Assembly: GCA_024235215.1 (NCBI GenBank)
Contig: JACKMU010000003.1
Coordinates: 368,400-432,399, forward strand
Source of the DNA: Chromatiaceae bacterium
GTDB lineage: Bacteria; Pseudomonadota; Gammaproteobacteria; Chromatiales; Chromatiaceae
Direction of reading: 5' to 3'
DNA length: 64,000 bases
The translations under genes and the position numbers were made by a program. The notes under the pieces were generated by a model that searched no databases, was not told the origin of the DNA, and worked only from the letters and a program-made list of their open reading frames with translations. Positions 26,187-38,500 of this stretch are shown one piece after another. Each line of letters begins with the position of its first letter. Within the stretch, counting starts at the first letter, position 1.

Positions 26187-26904
26187 CTGCTGGATCCTGC
26201 GATTGTTTTGCGCTGCCCTGATAGCGATTATCGTTCCGAATCACCTTGGGCACCAACGTACGCGACTGGATGCTGACCGGCTCATAGACAACACGGGATT
26301 TCTCTGCGTCGTAACGCATCTCCACATGACCTTCGAGCGGAAAGTCTTTACGGAATGGGTGCCCGACAAAACCGTAATCGGTGAGAATGCGTCGCAGATC
26401 CTGGTGTCCGTTGAAGAGTATGCCGAATAGGTCAAATGCTTCCCGTTCATACCACTCCGCGGAGACCCAGATCGAAGTCACCGAGTCGACAATCGGTTCG
26501 TCTTCGCTGACAAAAACGCGCATACGCAGCCGGGTATTGTTGGCGATCGACAACAGATGGTAAACCACAGCAAAACGCTGCTCGCCGTCAGCTTCTGGTG
26601 GTACCTGTTTATCCATCTCCACACCCCGGCCAAACCCGGTGAATGAAGCCTCTCCGGTCGCCCACTCGGACTTGCCGTAATCGGAGTAGTCCACTCCGCA
26701 GGCATCAATCAGCAGTTCGAAGTGAAAATCCGGGTCATCGCGTAACCGGACGGCGACACCGATCAGCCGATCTTTCGGTATCTCGATGGTCACCTCGCCA
26801 AATTCATATTTTATCTTACAGCCCTGTTCGCCAAATTCCTGTGCCAACTCCTCTGCGAGCACCTTTTGCCGCCGGGCCAATCCAGTATCTATAAATCTAG
26901 TCAT
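26179..26904 (-). CDS. nuoC: NADH-quinone oxidoreductase subunit C
   Basis: 241 residues, the 30-kDa subunit of the peripheral arm. The signature ERREAFD-like segment appears as WYEREAFDLFGI near 151-162, followed by the conserved RRILTDYGFVGHPFRKDFPL stretch. It has no cofactor and holds NuoD and NuoI in place. It is a separate gene overlapping nuoD by 8 bp. Confidence 0.96.
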   Translation of the reverse strand: MTRFIDTGLARRQKVLAEELAQEFGEQGCKIKYEFGEVTIEIPKDRLIGVAVRLRDDPDFHFELLIDACGVDYSDYGKSEWATGEASFTGFGRGVEMDKQVPPEADGEQRFAVVYHLLSIANNTRLRMRVFVSEDEPIVDSVTSIWVSAEWYEREAFDLFGILFNGHQDLRRILTDYGFVGHPFRKDFPLEGHVEMRYDAEKSRVVYEPVSIQSRTLVPKVIRNDNRYQGSAKQSQDPADA

Positions 26905-26913
26905 CTACTCCAC

Positions 26914-27390
26914 CTACCTGGCTATGGTACTGGTTCGGCGGATCTTCTCCTGCAACTGTAAGATGCCGTAAAGCAGTGCTTCCGCAGTCGGAGGACAACC
27001 GGGCACATAGATATCTACGGGAACCACTCTGTCACAGCCACGTACAACCGAATAGGAGTAGTGATAATACCCGCCACCGTTGGCACAAGAACCCATCGAT
27101 ATTACCCAACGAGGCTCAGCCATCTGGTCGTATACCTTGCGCAGCGCCGGTGCCATCTTGTTGACCAGTGTTCCCGCCACCACCATCACGTCGGACTGGC
27201 GCGGGCTGGGTCTGAAGATGATACCGAAGCGGTCCAGGTCATATCTGGATGCACCGGCCTGCATCATCTCGACTGCACAACAGGCCAAGCCGAACGTCAT
27301 AGGCCAGAGCGATCCGGTACGTGCCCAGTTTATAAGTTTGTCGGCGGTGGTAGTTATTACCCCTTTTTCCAGGATGCCTTCTACTCCCAT
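26914..27390 (-). CDS. nuoB: NADH-quinone oxidoreductase subunit B, cluster N2
   Basis: 158 residues from the chosen start. The tandem cysteines C37/C38 with C102 and C132 ligate cluster N2, the last iron-sulfur centre before quinone. The ATG at 27390 has AGGGAG at good distance and lies inside the last codons of nuoA (10-bp overlap, coupling translation). An in-frame ATG at 27411 would add seven residues but has poorer support. Confidence 0.96.
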   Translation of the reverse strand: MGVEGILEKGVITTTADKLINWARTGSLWPMTFGLACCAVEMMQAGASRYDLDRFGIIFRPSPRQSDVMVVAGTLVNKMAPALRKVYDQMAEPRWVISMGSCANGGGYYHYSYSVVRGCDRVVPVDIYVPGCPPTAEALLYGILQLQEKIRRTSTIAR

Positions 27391-27737
27391 TCCAGCGCTC
27401 CCTTTCTCCACTCATAGATAAAACCGATCACGAGAATCCCGAGAAAAAGCGCCATCGACAAATAGCCGACCATGCCTATACCGTTCAGTGCCACCGCCCA
27501 GGGAAAGAGAAATGCGATTTCCAGATCGAAGATGATGAACAGAATTGCGACCAGGTAAAAGCGAACGTCGAATTTCATCCGCGAGTCTTCAAATGCCTCG
27601 AAGCCGCATTCGTACGGAGAGAGCTTCTCGTCGTCGGGCCGCCGGGTTCCCAGTATGAATCCCATCGCAATCATTACCGCGCCGACTAACAGGCCAACAC
27701 AGACAAAAATCAGGATGGGCAGGTAATTTTCGAGCAT
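27381..27737 (-). CDS. nuoA: NADH-quinone oxidoreductase subunit A
   Basis: 118 residues, three membrane helices. The loop YECGFEAFEDSRMKFDVRFY near 42-61 contains the conserved cysteine of the ND3 loop that moves during the active/deactive change. It is the first gene of the nuo operon, with a good promoter about 60 bp upstream, and it overlaps nuoB by 10 bp. Confidence 0.97.
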   Translation of the reverse strand: MLENYLPILIFVCVGLLVGAVMIAMGFILGTRRPDDEKLSPYECGFEAFEDSRMKFDVRFYLVAILFIIFDLEIAFLFPWAVALNGIGMVGYLSMALFLGILVIGFIYEWRKGALEWE

Positions 27738-27799
27738 ATTTCCATAGCCCCCATTGCGGGATTGATTGGTTATAGAATCAGCTTATTCAAACGGGTGGA

Positions 27800-27829
27800 A
27801 TTCTAGTCCAGCGAGGACTGGAGTGTCAA
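27800..27829 (-). promoter_or_regulatory. Sigma-70 promoter of the nuo operon
   Basis: On the minus strand TTGACA (27824-27829) and TAGAAT (27800-27805) are 18 bp apart. The 35 bp upstream are AT-rich like an UP element, and transcription would begin about 55 nt before nuoA. The spacer holds a small dyad (TCCAG/CTGGA), a possible operator. This gives nuo its own promoter in addition to any read-through from secG and tRNA-Leu. Confidence 0.75.
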
Positions 27830-27928
27830 TATGAAATCCAACCGAAATTCTTTAATTATCAATATCTTATATTATTTTACAGGTAGCTGTGGCAGTATCG
27901 ATGAGTTGGGTCGATACCACCTGATACC

Positions 27929-28013
27929 TGGTGCCGATGGCCGGATTTGAACCGGCACGGCTTACGCCACTACCCCCTCAAGATAGCGTGTCTACCAATT
28001 CCACCACATCGGC
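27929..28013 (-). tRNA. tRNA-Leu (GAG)
   Basis: An 85-nt class II tRNA with encoded CCA. The acceptor stem GCCGATG pairs with CATCGGC, the anticodon loop TTGAGGG gives GAG, and the long variable arm and TTCAAAT loop are regular. It sits between secG and nuoA, its usual place in gammaproteobacteria. A GTATCGA/TCGATAC hairpin just after the CCA (27895-27917) lacks a U-run. Confidence 0.97.
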
Positions 28014-28069
28014 TGCAAAGTGTTTGCAGTATAACTGATTAGAGCAGACTATTCTGCCATTTTTGTAAC

Positions 28070-28462
28070 TTATTCTGTCTTCCCCGGCACAGGAACCGCA
28101 GGTACTGGTGCCTCAACGGTATTCGTAATCTGTTCCTGCCCCGGAACAGTCGGTACTTCGCTGGACTCTGTTTTCGCCGGAGCGGTCGGAGGTGCTGATT
28201 TGTGGTTATCCATCAGCCCAACCTGCCCGGTAGTCTGCATCGCGTACCAAGCGAGCGCCAGACTGGTGACAAAGAATAGCATTGCCAGTACTGCGGTAGT
28301 GCGGCTGAGAAAATTAGCTGCCCCACTGGCACCGAAAACGGTACCGGAAGCGCCGGAACCGAAGGCCGCTCCAGCATCCGCACCTTTCCCATGTTGCATT
28401 AGCACCAGTCCGATTAAACCAATGGCAAGGAACAGGTGGACTACAACCAGTATCGTCTGCAT
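28070..28462 (-). CDS. secG: Preprotein translocase subunit SecG
   Basis: 130 residues. The SecG core is two membrane helices (about 3-22 and 53-73) joined by the conserved HGKGADAGAAFGSGASGTVFG-type loop (27-43 region). It assists SecYE in protein export across the inner membrane. The C-terminal 45 residues are rich in Pro, Thr and Glu, a common low-complexity tail. It is followed by tRNA-Leu and preceded by tpiA on the same strand, a widely conserved order. Confidence 0.94.
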   Translation of the reverse strand: MQTILVVVHLFLAIGLIGLVLMQHGKGADAGAAFGSGASGTVFGASGAANFLSRTTAVLAMLFFVTSLALAWYAMQTTGQVGLMDNHKSAPPTAPAKTESSEVPTVPGQEQITNTVEAPVPAVPVPGKTE

Positions 28463-28537
28463 ATCGCAAAAATTTCCCGACTGACAACCGGACCTGATGC
28501 TTCGATATCAGGTTCCGCCTGTCGGTTTAAAGTTGGA

Positions 28538-29293
28538 TCAATCGTTCGCGGCAGTACAGATGCCGAGAAAATCCTCTGCTTTCAGCGAAGCACCGCCTAT
28601 CAGGCCGCCGTCGATGTCCGCCTTGGCCAGCAACTCTTTGGCATTATCCGGTTTCATACTACCACCGTAGAGAATGCGCAATCCGGCAGCAACATCCGCG
28701 TCCTGGCTGGCGACTCGTGCGCGCAGATAGGCATGCACCTCCTGTGCCTGTTCCGGTGTCGCAGTTCTGCCGGTACCGATGGCCCAAACCGGCTCATAAG
28801 CGACCACACCGTCCGCCAGTGCAGTCACCCCTTCCAGTTCGATCACCGCGTCTAGTTGGCGTTTGACAACCGCTTCGGTGACACCCTGTTCCCGTTCTTC
28901 CAGCGTCTCTCCGACACAGAGTATCGGTATCAAGCCGGCTGCCCGCGCAGCAGCAAACTTTTTCGCTACGGTAGCATCACTTTCGTGATGGTATGCGCGC
29001 CGCTCAGAGTGCCCCACGATAACGTACTTGCAACCAAAATCGTTTAACATCGAGGCGGCAATCTCCCCGGTGAAGGCACCGGATGCCTGAGCGGAAAGAT
29101 CCTGCCCGCCCCAGGCGATAGCGGTTCCTTGCAACCGAGACTGCACGTCGGAAAGATATATTGCCGGTGCGCAAACCGCTACTTCCGCCACCCGGACCGC
29201 TCCAATCCCGCTTTTTAGCCCATTCAGAAGCATCTCGATGCTTGCCCGTGAGCCGTTCATCTTCCAGTTCCCTGCCACCAGTGGCTGTCGCAT
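28538..29293 (-). CDS. tpiA: Triosephosphate isomerase
   Basis: 251 residues; interconverts dihydroxyacetone phosphate and glyceraldehyde 3-phosphate in the cytoplasm. Active-site residues are present: K11 (GNWKMNG), H95 (VGHSERR) and E167 (AYEPVWAIGTG). An ATG two codons upstream (29299) is in frame, but the chosen ATG has GAGGG at the right distance. The 3' end is 75 bp from secG. Confidence 0.97.
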   Translation of the reverse strand: MRQPLVAGNWKMNGSRASIEMLLNGLKSGIGAVRVAEVAVCAPAIYLSDVQSRLQGTAIAWGGQDLSAQASGAFTGEIAASMLNDFGCKYVIVGHSERRAYHHESDATVAKKFAAARAAGLIPILCVGETLEEREQGVTEAVVKRQLDAVIELEGVTALADGVVAYEPVWAIGTGRTATPEQAQEVHAYLRARVASQDADVAAGLRILYGGSMKPDNAKELLAKADIDGGLIGGASLKAEDFLGICTAAND

Positions 29294-29683
29294 AGTCATT
29301 CCCTCAATTACCGCTAAAAACGACCGGCAATATTACCGGCAGGGACTCGGGAAATCAATCTCTGTGGAAAAAGTGGGGGTGTGGTACTATGCGGTGTAAA
29401 ATAAAAAATCCGGCACGATCCCAGTCTGGTGTGGATTGAGCTGAAGCCAGCTTCGGCACTTCGTGATGATGCTGCGCAGGGAAAGAACAGCGCGTTTTGC
29501 TGCAGTTCCGCTTCGAAGCAAGAGAGTGCCAACACCACTTAATAACTTGCCTGGAAACCGCTGTAGGATCCGGGCATCCGCGACAACAGCGCACCGGGGC
29601 TCCTGGAAACCACCCGACTATGGCCGGGGCGCAGTGGCCAAACTCCTGCCACTCTGCCCGGTAACTTCTGGATAAGCCTTCGC
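29294..29683. other. Gap between glmM and tpiA
   Basis: This 390-bp stretch has no credible gene; the short open frames on both strands lack motifs. Close to tpiA is an imperfect dyad around AATATT (CCGGCAATATTACCGG, 29324-29339), and near glmM a short hairpin AGTGGC/GCCACT. It must contain the tpiA-secG promoter, but no clear -35/-10 pair stands out. Confidence 0.5.
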
Positions 29684-31024
29684 TCAGGCCAGCTGCTGCA
29701 CCACTCCGACCAACTGCTGTGTCAGTGTTCTGACCTGCTCGCTGTCTTGACCTTCGATCATTACTCGGATCAGCGGTTCGGTGCCGGATGGACGCAGCAA
29801 TACCCGGCCACTATCACCAAGTTCCGCTCGTACCTCCTGCAGCGCTTTGGTCAGTGGTTCTGATGCCAGAATCGACTCAGCACTGACTTCGCCCAATTTG
29901 ACATTCTGCAACACCTGGGGGTATTTGGTCATTCCTCTGCGCAGCTCCTTGAGGCTCTTGCCACTACGGTAAAGGGCGGCCAGCACCTGCAACGCAGAGA
30001 CAATGCCGTCTCCAGTGGTAGTTCGGTCCCGGCAGATGATGTGTCCCGAAGGCTCTCCACCAAGCACCCAGGACTTCTCCTGTAGGCGCGCCATGATGAA
30101 GCGATCTCCGACATCGGTGCGCTCCAGCGGCAAACCGATGCGCTGCAATGCATGTTCCAAGCCCAGATTGGTCATTTTGGTGCCAACGACACCCCCTTCC
30201 ATGATGCCGTCCTCAAGCCGAGAACAGGCGATGATGTAAAGGATATCGTCACCATCCAGCACCTCCCCGTCTGAATCGACCATGATCAGGCGGTCGCCGT
30301 CACCGTCCAGCGCCACACCAAGGTCCGCATGTTCTTCGCGCACCGCGCGCTGCAGATTTTCGATATGCGTTGATCCCACACCGGCATTGATGTTCAGACC
30401 GTTCGGTCTGGCGCCAACGGCAACCACCTCGGCACCCAACTCTTCGAATACATGCGGTGCAATATGGTAGGTTGCACCATTTGCGCAATCGACCACAATC
30501 TTCATGCCGCGGAAGTGCATCTCCCAATGAATGGTGCGTTTACAAAACTCGATGTAGCGTCCGGCGGCGTCCTCAACACGATAGGCACGACCCAACTTGT
30601 CCGATGCCACGGTCACCAACGGATTTTCGATCTCCTCTTCGATCGCCAGTTCCACCTCATCACTCAACTTACTGCCGGTAGCAGAAAAGAATTTGATACC
30701 GTTGTCATAGTGGGGATTATGCGATGCACTGATTACAATACCAGCTTGTGCGTGCAGTGTGCGGGTGAGGTAGGCGATACCGGGGGTGGGCATCGGTCCA
30801 AGCAGATGGATATCAACTCCGGCTGCAACCAAGCCCGCCTCCAGCGCTGATTCCAGCAGATAACCGGAGATCCGAGTATCCTTGCCGATCAGCACCTTGC
30901 TCCTCGCTTCCTTTCCCAGAACCTGTCCAACAGCCCAGCCAAGTTGGAGCATGAATCCAGGAGTGATGAAACCCTCACCTACACGCCCCCGGATACCATC
31001 TGTACCAAAATACTTCCGTTCCAC
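29684..31024 (-). CDS. glmM: Phosphoglucosamine mutase
   Basis: 446 residues; converts glucosamine 6-phosphate to glucosamine 1-phosphate for peptidoglycan and LPS precursors. The catalytic phosphoserine is S101 in ISASHNP; the metal loop DGDGDR is near residue 240 and the phosphate-binding RPSGTEPLIRVM is near the C-terminus. The frame is open to an ATG at 31078, but the family starts with ERKYFGTDGIRG, so I place the start at a GTG preceded by AGGGTG. folP lies just upstream. Confidence 0.95.
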   Translation of the reverse strand: MERKYFGTDGIRGRVGEGFITPGFMLQLGWAVGQVLGKEARSKVLIGKDTRISGYLLESALEAGLVAAGVDIHLLGPMPTPGIAYLTRTLHAQAGIVISASHNPHYDNGIKFFSATGSKLSDEVELAIEEEIENPLVTVASDKLGRAYRVEDAAGRYIEFCKRTIHWEMHFRGMKIVVDCANGATYHIAPHVFEELGAEVVAVGARPNGLNINAGVGSTHIENLQRAVREEHADLGVALDGDGDRLIMVDSDGEVLDGDDILYIIACSRLEDGIMEGGVVGTKMTNLGLEHALQRIGLPLERTDVGDRFIMARLQEKSWVLGGEPSGHIICRDRTTTGDGIVSALQVLAALYRSGKSLKELRRGMTKYPQVLQNVKLGEVSAESILASEPLTKALQEVRAELGDSGRVLLRPSGTEPLIRVMIEGQDSEQVRTLTQQLVGVVQQLA

Positions 31025-31094
31025 TATTTTCACCCTTGGTATTTTTCTTGCTTTTTTGCGAGCCAGCAGACGACCCATTCAAAGGCCGCCGGTA

Positions 31095-31931
31095 TTATTC
31101 CGCCGCCAGCACCACGGAGGTAACCCGGATCACATCCACAGTCGGGGCAACATCATGAACTCTCACGATCACCGCCCCTCTCTCCAGCGCCATCACTGCC
31201 GATGCCAGACTGCCAAACAGACGCCCTTCAACAGGCCTGTCGCCCAGAATGTTGCCGATCATCGACTTGCGCGAAATACCAACCAGCAGCGGTAGTCCGA
31301 TATCGGCAATTGACCGCAGATTCTTGAGCAACGAAAGATTGTGCGCCAGATTTTTGCCGAATCCAAATCCAGGATCGAGAAGCAACCGATTGTGTGGGAT
31401 ACCTGCTGCTACACAGGTGTTTACCCGCCCCTCAAGAAAGGCGCGCACTTCTGCCACCGGATCCTGGTAATTTGGCTGAATCTGCATCGACCTGGGTTCA
31501 CCCTGCATGTGCATCAAACAGACGGGCACGGAGAGATCACGAGCCGCTTCCAGTGCACCCGGCCGCCGTAATGCCATAACATCGTTGATCAATCCGGCAC
31601 CGGCAGCGACTGCCTCGCGCATCACCTGCGGCTTGCTGGTGTCGATGGAGATGGGTATGGGGAGATCAGCGGAGATCGCTTCTATGACAGGGATCACGCG
31701 ATCGAGTTCCTCCTGCACGGAGACCTCCTGCGATCCCGGGCGGGTGGACTCTCCGCCCAGATCGATGATATCGGCACCTTCAGCTACCAACTGTCGTGCC
31801 CTTGCGCGCGCCTGATCAAGTGAAAAGTATCTACCGCCGTCGGAGAACGAATCCGGAGTCAGATTGATGATTCCCATGACCCGGGGGCGGGAGAGATCAA
31901 GTGGCTTTCCCGCGCAGTCGATCTGTATCAC
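31095..31931 (-). CDS. folP: Dihydropteroate synthase
   Basis: 278 residues; joins p-aminobenzoate to hydroxymethyl-dihydropterin diphosphate in folate synthesis (the sulfonamide target). Conserved motifs: MGIINLTPDSFSDGG (19-33), DLGGESTRPG near 57-66 and DPGFGFGKNL near 203-212. It sits between ftsH (6-bp gap) and glmM, the normal gammaproteobacterial order, and is likely one transcript with them. Confidence 0.97.
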   Translation of the reverse strand: MIQIDCAGKPLDLSRPRVMGIINLTPDSFSDGGRYFSLDQARARARQLVAEGADIIDLGGESTRPGSQEVSVQEELDRVIPVIEAISADLPIPISIDTSKPQVMREAVAAGAGLINDVMALRRPGALEAARDLSVPVCLMHMQGEPRSMQIQPNYQDPVAEVRAFLEGRVNTCVAAGIPHNRLLLDPGFGFGKNLAHNLSLLKNLRSIADIGLPLLVGISRKSMIGNILGDRPVEGRLFGSLASAVMALERGAVIVRVHDVAPTVDVIRVTSVVLAAE

Positions 31932-31936
31932 TCCGT

Positions 31937-33871
<1,935 letters not shown>

Positions 33872-33975
33872 GAAGAATTTCCTCTCAGACTCCACGAAAC
33901 CAGTTCGCAGAAGTAATAAATCCAGTTAAAACAAGCTATTGATGCAACTGACCGCTTATATTACTGAGTACACTA

Positions 33976-34596
33976 CTATAGATTAAAGTTCCCCGCCACC
34001 AGATAAACTTCACGGCTTTTGGGTCGGGAAGCGCTCGGTTTTCGAGTTTGCACCCGGGTGAAGTGGTTGCGTAGTTCACGCACGAAGTGATCAAACCCCT
34101 CACCCTGAAACACCTTGATCAACATGCTGCCCCCAGGACGTAGTACCTCTTTCGCAAAATCCAGCGCAATCTCGCAAAGATAGATCGACTTCGGCTGATC
34201 TACCGCTGATACCCCACTGACATTGGGGGCCATATCCGAAAGTACAAGATCGACCACATCACCCTGCAGAACTGCACGCAACCGATCGAGCGGCTCTTGT
34301 TCGCGAAAATCACCCTGCAGAAATATTACGCCGTCGAGCGGTTCCATCGACAGAAGATCCAGCGCAACGACCCGTCCGGAAGCACCTACCAGGCGCTTTG
34401 CCACCTGCGACCAGCCTCCGGGTGCTGCGCCCAGATCGACCACCACCTGCCCTGGCCGAAATAGCTTGTCCTGCCCCTGGATCTCCAACAGTTTGTAAGC
34501 GGCACGCGAGCGGTATCCATCGACCTGAGCCCGCTTGACGTACTCGTCACGAAAATGGCGATCGAGCCATTGGCGACTGCTCTTACTCTTCTTCAT
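33976..34596 (-). CDS. rlmE: 23S rRNA (uridine-2'-O-)-methyltransferase RlmE (FtsJ/RrmJ)
   Basis: 206 residues; methylates U2552 of 23S rRNA using S-adenosylmethionine. The SAM motif VVDLGAAPGGWSQ (47-59) and the catalytic residues K35 (YKLLE), the aspartate in LSDMAPN and the lysine in LIKVFQGEGF are present. It lies upstream of ftsH on the same strand and is divergent from yhbY with a 74-bp gap, a standard arrangement. Confidence 0.97.
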   Translation of the reverse strand: MKKSKSSRQWLDRHFRDEYVKRAQVDGYRSRAAYKLLEIQGQDKLFRPGQVVVDLGAAPGGWSQVAKRLVGASGRVVALDLLSMEPLDGVIFLQGDFREQEPLDRLRAVLQGDVVDLVLSDMAPNVSGVSAVDQPKSIYLCEIALDFAKEVLRPGGSMLIKVFQGEGFDHFVRELRNHFTRVQTRKPSASRPKSREVYLVAGNFNL

Positions 34597-34670
34597 AAGC
34601 GCTCAAGTCCGCGTAGCAAGCCCTGCTTTACTGGGTTAGAATGCGTCACACCCAGCATCCGGAACTACCC

Positions 34671-34967
34671 ATGTCACTTTCCAAAAAACAGCGCCTATAC
34701 CTAAAACGGCTAGCCCACCACCTCACTCCGGTGGTCATCGTGGGGCAACAGGGGCTTACCGACGGGGTGCTAAATGAGACGGCGCTGACCCTGGTGACGC
34801 ATGAACTGATCAAAGTGCGCATCAACTCAGGCGACCGGGTGGAACGAGAAGAGATGACAGGCCAAATCGTGGAGAGAACCGGCGCGGAACTGGTACAGAC
34901 GATCGGCCATATCGCGGTATTGTATCTTAGCAATCCGGAAAAGCCGAAAATTCGGTTACCCGGTTAG
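34671..34967 (+). CDS. yhbY: YhbY-family ribosome-associated RNA-binding protein
   Basis: 98 residues, a single CRM (CRS1-YhbY) RNA-binding domain with the GxxG-like loop VIVGQQGLTDGVL near 25-37. It binds pre-50S ribosomal particles and is thought to help their assembly. The frame is open from 34641, but the SLSKKQR start at 34671 matches the family length (97 in E. coli). It faces greA tail to tail; a GCTGCC/GGCAGC hairpin lies between their stops. Confidence 0.94.
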   Translation: MSLSKKQRLYLKRLAHHLTPVVIVGQQGLTDGVLNETALTLVTHELIKVRINSGDRVEREEMTGQIVERTGAELVQTIGHIAVLYLSNPEKPKIRLPG

Positions 34968-35008
34968 CTGGGGAACTTAGCACTCGCTGCCATGCCGGCA
35001 GCAGGCAC

Positions 35009-35485
35009 TTACTCGTAGCGTATCTCCAAAATTTCGAGATGGCGTGCTCCTTTCGGGGTAGTGACCATCGCTTCATCCCCCTTGGACTTACCGATCAGCG
35101 CACGGGCGATCGGAGAGTTGACCGAAATCAGTCCACGCTTGATATCAGCCTCATCATCTCCGACGATCTGAAAGATGTGCTCTTCTTCCGACTCCTCCTC
35201 GTAGACTTCAATGGTGGCACCAAATACCACCTTTCCACCGGCATTCAAAGTTTTGACATCGATGATCTGAGCGAGAGAGAGCTTGCTCTCTATCTCTTTG
35301 ATGCGACCTTCGATGAATCCTTGCTGTTCACGCGCCGCATGATATTCCGCGTTCTCCTTCAGATCACCGTGTGCCCGCGCCTCAGCAATGGCCTGAATCA
35401 CCTGGGGACGAGCAACGGTTTTGAGTTGATTCAGCTCTTCCCGCAACAGCTCTGCACCACGCTGGGTCAGGGGTACTTTATTCAT
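35009..35485 (-). CDS. greA: Transcription elongation factor GreA
   Basis: 158 residues. The N-terminal coiled-coil hairpin (about 1-75, with the acidic tip residues D-L-K-E-N-A-E near 40-46) enters the RNA polymerase channel to stimulate transcript cleavage; the C-terminal FKBP-like domain ends in GARHLEILEIRYE. Normal length. It follows carB's start region by about 100 bp on the same strand, as in relatives. Confidence 0.96.
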   Translation of the reverse strand: MNKVPLTQRGAELLREELNQLKTVARPQVIQAIAEARAHGDLKENAEYHAAREQQGFIEGRIKEIESKLSLAQIIDVKTLNAGGKVVFGATIEVYEEESEEEHIFQIVGDDEADIKRGLISVNSPIARALIGKSKGDEAMVTTPKGARHLEILEIRYE

Positions 35486-35590
35486 CTGATACTCTCCAAA
35501 TTCAGTTCCAACCCCCGCGACCGATTGACTGGCAACGGTAAGGGTCTAGCGCATGGCCACCCAGTGATCTGATCGGATTAATGGTTTTCG

Positions 35591-38500
35591 TTACGCATGC
35601 AGATCCTGCAGGCGGATGACATTGATACTGTCTGACTCCTTCAACGCCAGACAGATCGCCTCGCCTCCGGACATAGTCGTAGTATATGTCACCTTGTGGC
35701 GCAACGCAGCCCGGCGGATCTCCGAGGAGTCTTCTACTGCTTTTTTTCCATCGGTTGTGTTGATGATCAGATCAAACTCATCGTTCTTTATCATATCGAC
35801 CACATGTGGACGTCCTTCTGCCACTTTGTTCACACGTTTACAGGGAATCCCCGCAGCTTGAATCACGTTGCAGGTTCCCCCGGTAGCGACCAGTTCAAAA
35901 TTGAACCGGCTCAGGTCACGGGCAACCGCCACCACCCGTCTTTTGTCCGCGTCACGCACCGACACCAACGCTTTGCCGAACCGGGGAAGCAGATCACCAG
36001 CTCCCTCCAACGCCTTGGCGTAAGCCTCGCCAAAGTTCGAACCGACACCCATCACCTCTCCGGTGGATTTCATCTCGGGTCCCAGCAGCGTGTCCACACC
36101 AGGAAACTTCACAAAAGGAAAGACCGCCTCTTTCACGAAGACGTTTGCAGGAATCACCTCTTTGGTGAAGTGCTGCGCCTTCAAGCTGATCCCCACCATG
36201 CAGCGTGCCGCCACCTTGGCCAACTGCACACCGGTCGCTTTGGAGACGAACGGTACGGTACGCGACGCGCGAGGATTGACCTCGAGCAGATAGATCTCGT
36301 TGTCTTTTATTGCGAACTGAGTGTTCATCAGACCCACCACCTTCAGCTCCAACGCCAGACGGAAGATCTGGTCGCGCATCCGGTCCTGGAGCTCGGCAGA
36401 GAGGGTATAGGGTGGCAGAGAACAGGCAGAGTCGCCGGAGTGGACTCCGGCCTCTTCGATATGCTCCATGATACCGCCGATGACTACATCGCTGCCGTCG
36501 CAGATCGCGTCGATGTCGATTTCGATCGCATCATTCAGAAAACGATCGAGCAGCACCGGCGAGTCATTGGAGACGCTGACCGCTTCGCGCATGTAGCGGA
36601 TCAGATCATCCTCGTCGTGGACGATCTCCATCGCCCGCCCACCCAGCACATAGGACGGACGTACCACCAGTGGATAGCCGACCTCGCGGGCCAATATCAC
36701 CGCCTGTTCCGGGTGGATGGCGGTCCGATTCGGCGGCTGTTTGAGGCCCAACTTCTCCACCAGTTGCTGAAACCGTTCACGATCTTCAGCCAGATCGATC
36801 GAGTCCGGTGTGGTACCGATAATCGGTGCACCGGCCGCCTCGAGTGCACGCGCCAATTTCAATGGCGTCTGGCCGCCGTACTGCACGATGACGCCTGTCG
36901 GCTGCTCGACCGCAATCACCTCCAGCACATCCTCCAACGTCAGCGGCTCGAAATAGAGCCGGTCGGAGGTGTCGTAATCGGTGGACACGGTCTCCGGATT
37001 ACAGTTGACCATAATCGTCTCATAGCCATCCTCGCGCATCGCCAGCGCTGCATGCACACAGCAGTAGTCGAATTCGATACCCTGTCCGATCCGGTTGGGT
37101 CCACCCCCCAGCACCATGATCTTCTTTTTATCAGTCGGCGCTGACTCACACTCCTCCTCGTAGGTCGAGTACATATAGGCAGTGCCGGTGGCAAACTCCG
37201 CGGCGCAAGTGTCCACCCGTTTGTAGACCGGGTGCACCTGGTAGCGCCGGCGCAACTCGCGAATCTGCTTCTCCCGCACGCCGACCAGCGTGGCCAGGCG
37301 CTGATCGGAGAAGCCTTTACGCTTCAGATAGCGCAGTCGATCCGCATCAAGCGCCGCCTGTCCGGCGTCACGCACCGCTCGTTCGATCTCCACCAGCTCC
37401 TGAATCTGTACCAGGAACCAGGGATCGATCCTGGTCACTTCATACAACTGCTCGCGGGTCATTCCGGCACGGAAAGCATCGGCCAGGTACCAGATCCGTT
37501 CGGCGCCAGGCTCACGTAATTCGTAGCGAAATCTCGTGGTCAGATTTTCGTCATCCGGATCCACCACCTCATCCAGACCGCTCTTGCCTGTCTCCAGGCC
37601 GCGCAACGCCTTCTGTAACGATTCCTGAAAAGTGCGCCCGATCGCCATCACCTCGCCTACCGATTTCATCTGGGTGGTCAGTCGATCCGGTGCCTGCGGG
37701 AATTTTTCAAACGCAAAACGCGGCACCTTGGTGACCACGTAATCGATAGAAGGCTCGAATGATGCCGGCGTGGCGCCTCCGGTAATATCGTTTTTCAGTT
37801 CGTCCAGCGTATAGCCAACCGCCAATTTGGCCGCCACCTTGGCGATCGGAAAACCCGTCGCCTTTGAGGCGAGCGCGGAGGAACGCGAGACGCGCGGATT
37901 CATTTCGATGATGATCATGCGTCCATCTTTCGGATTGATCGCAAACTGAACGTTGGAGCCACCGGTGTCCACCCCGATTTCGCGCAGCACCGCCAGCGAA
38001 GCGTTGCGCATGATCTGGTACTCTTTGTCGGTCAGTGTCTGTGCCGGCGCCACGGTAATCGAATCACCGGTATGCACCCCCATCGGATCGAAATTCTCAA
38101 TCGAACAGACGATGATGCAGTTGTCCTTATGGTCGCGCACCACCTCCATCTCGAACTCTTTCCAGCCGAGCGCCGACTCCTCGATCAACAGTTCGTTAGT
38201 CGGGGAGAGATCCAGGCCGCGTTCGCAGATTTCGACGAATTCCTCCCGGTTGTAGGCGATACCGCCTCCGGATCCCCCCATCGTGAAGGAGGGACGAATG
38301 ATGGTCGGAAAGCCGATCTGGGCCTGTACCTGGAGCGCCTCTTCCATGCTGTGGGCCATTGCCGAGCGCGGCATCTCCAGTCCAATCTTCTTCATTGCCT
38401 GACGAAACAGGTCGCGATCCTCTGCTTTGTCAATCGCCTCACGAGAGGCACCGATCATCTCAACGCCATACTTATCCAGTACCCCTTCGCGCACCAGATC

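Noticed and set aside
35696..37144. 482-codon open frame on the plus strand
   Set aside because: It lies entirely antisense to carB, has no domain and a His/Gln/Arg-rich composition typical of shadow frames.
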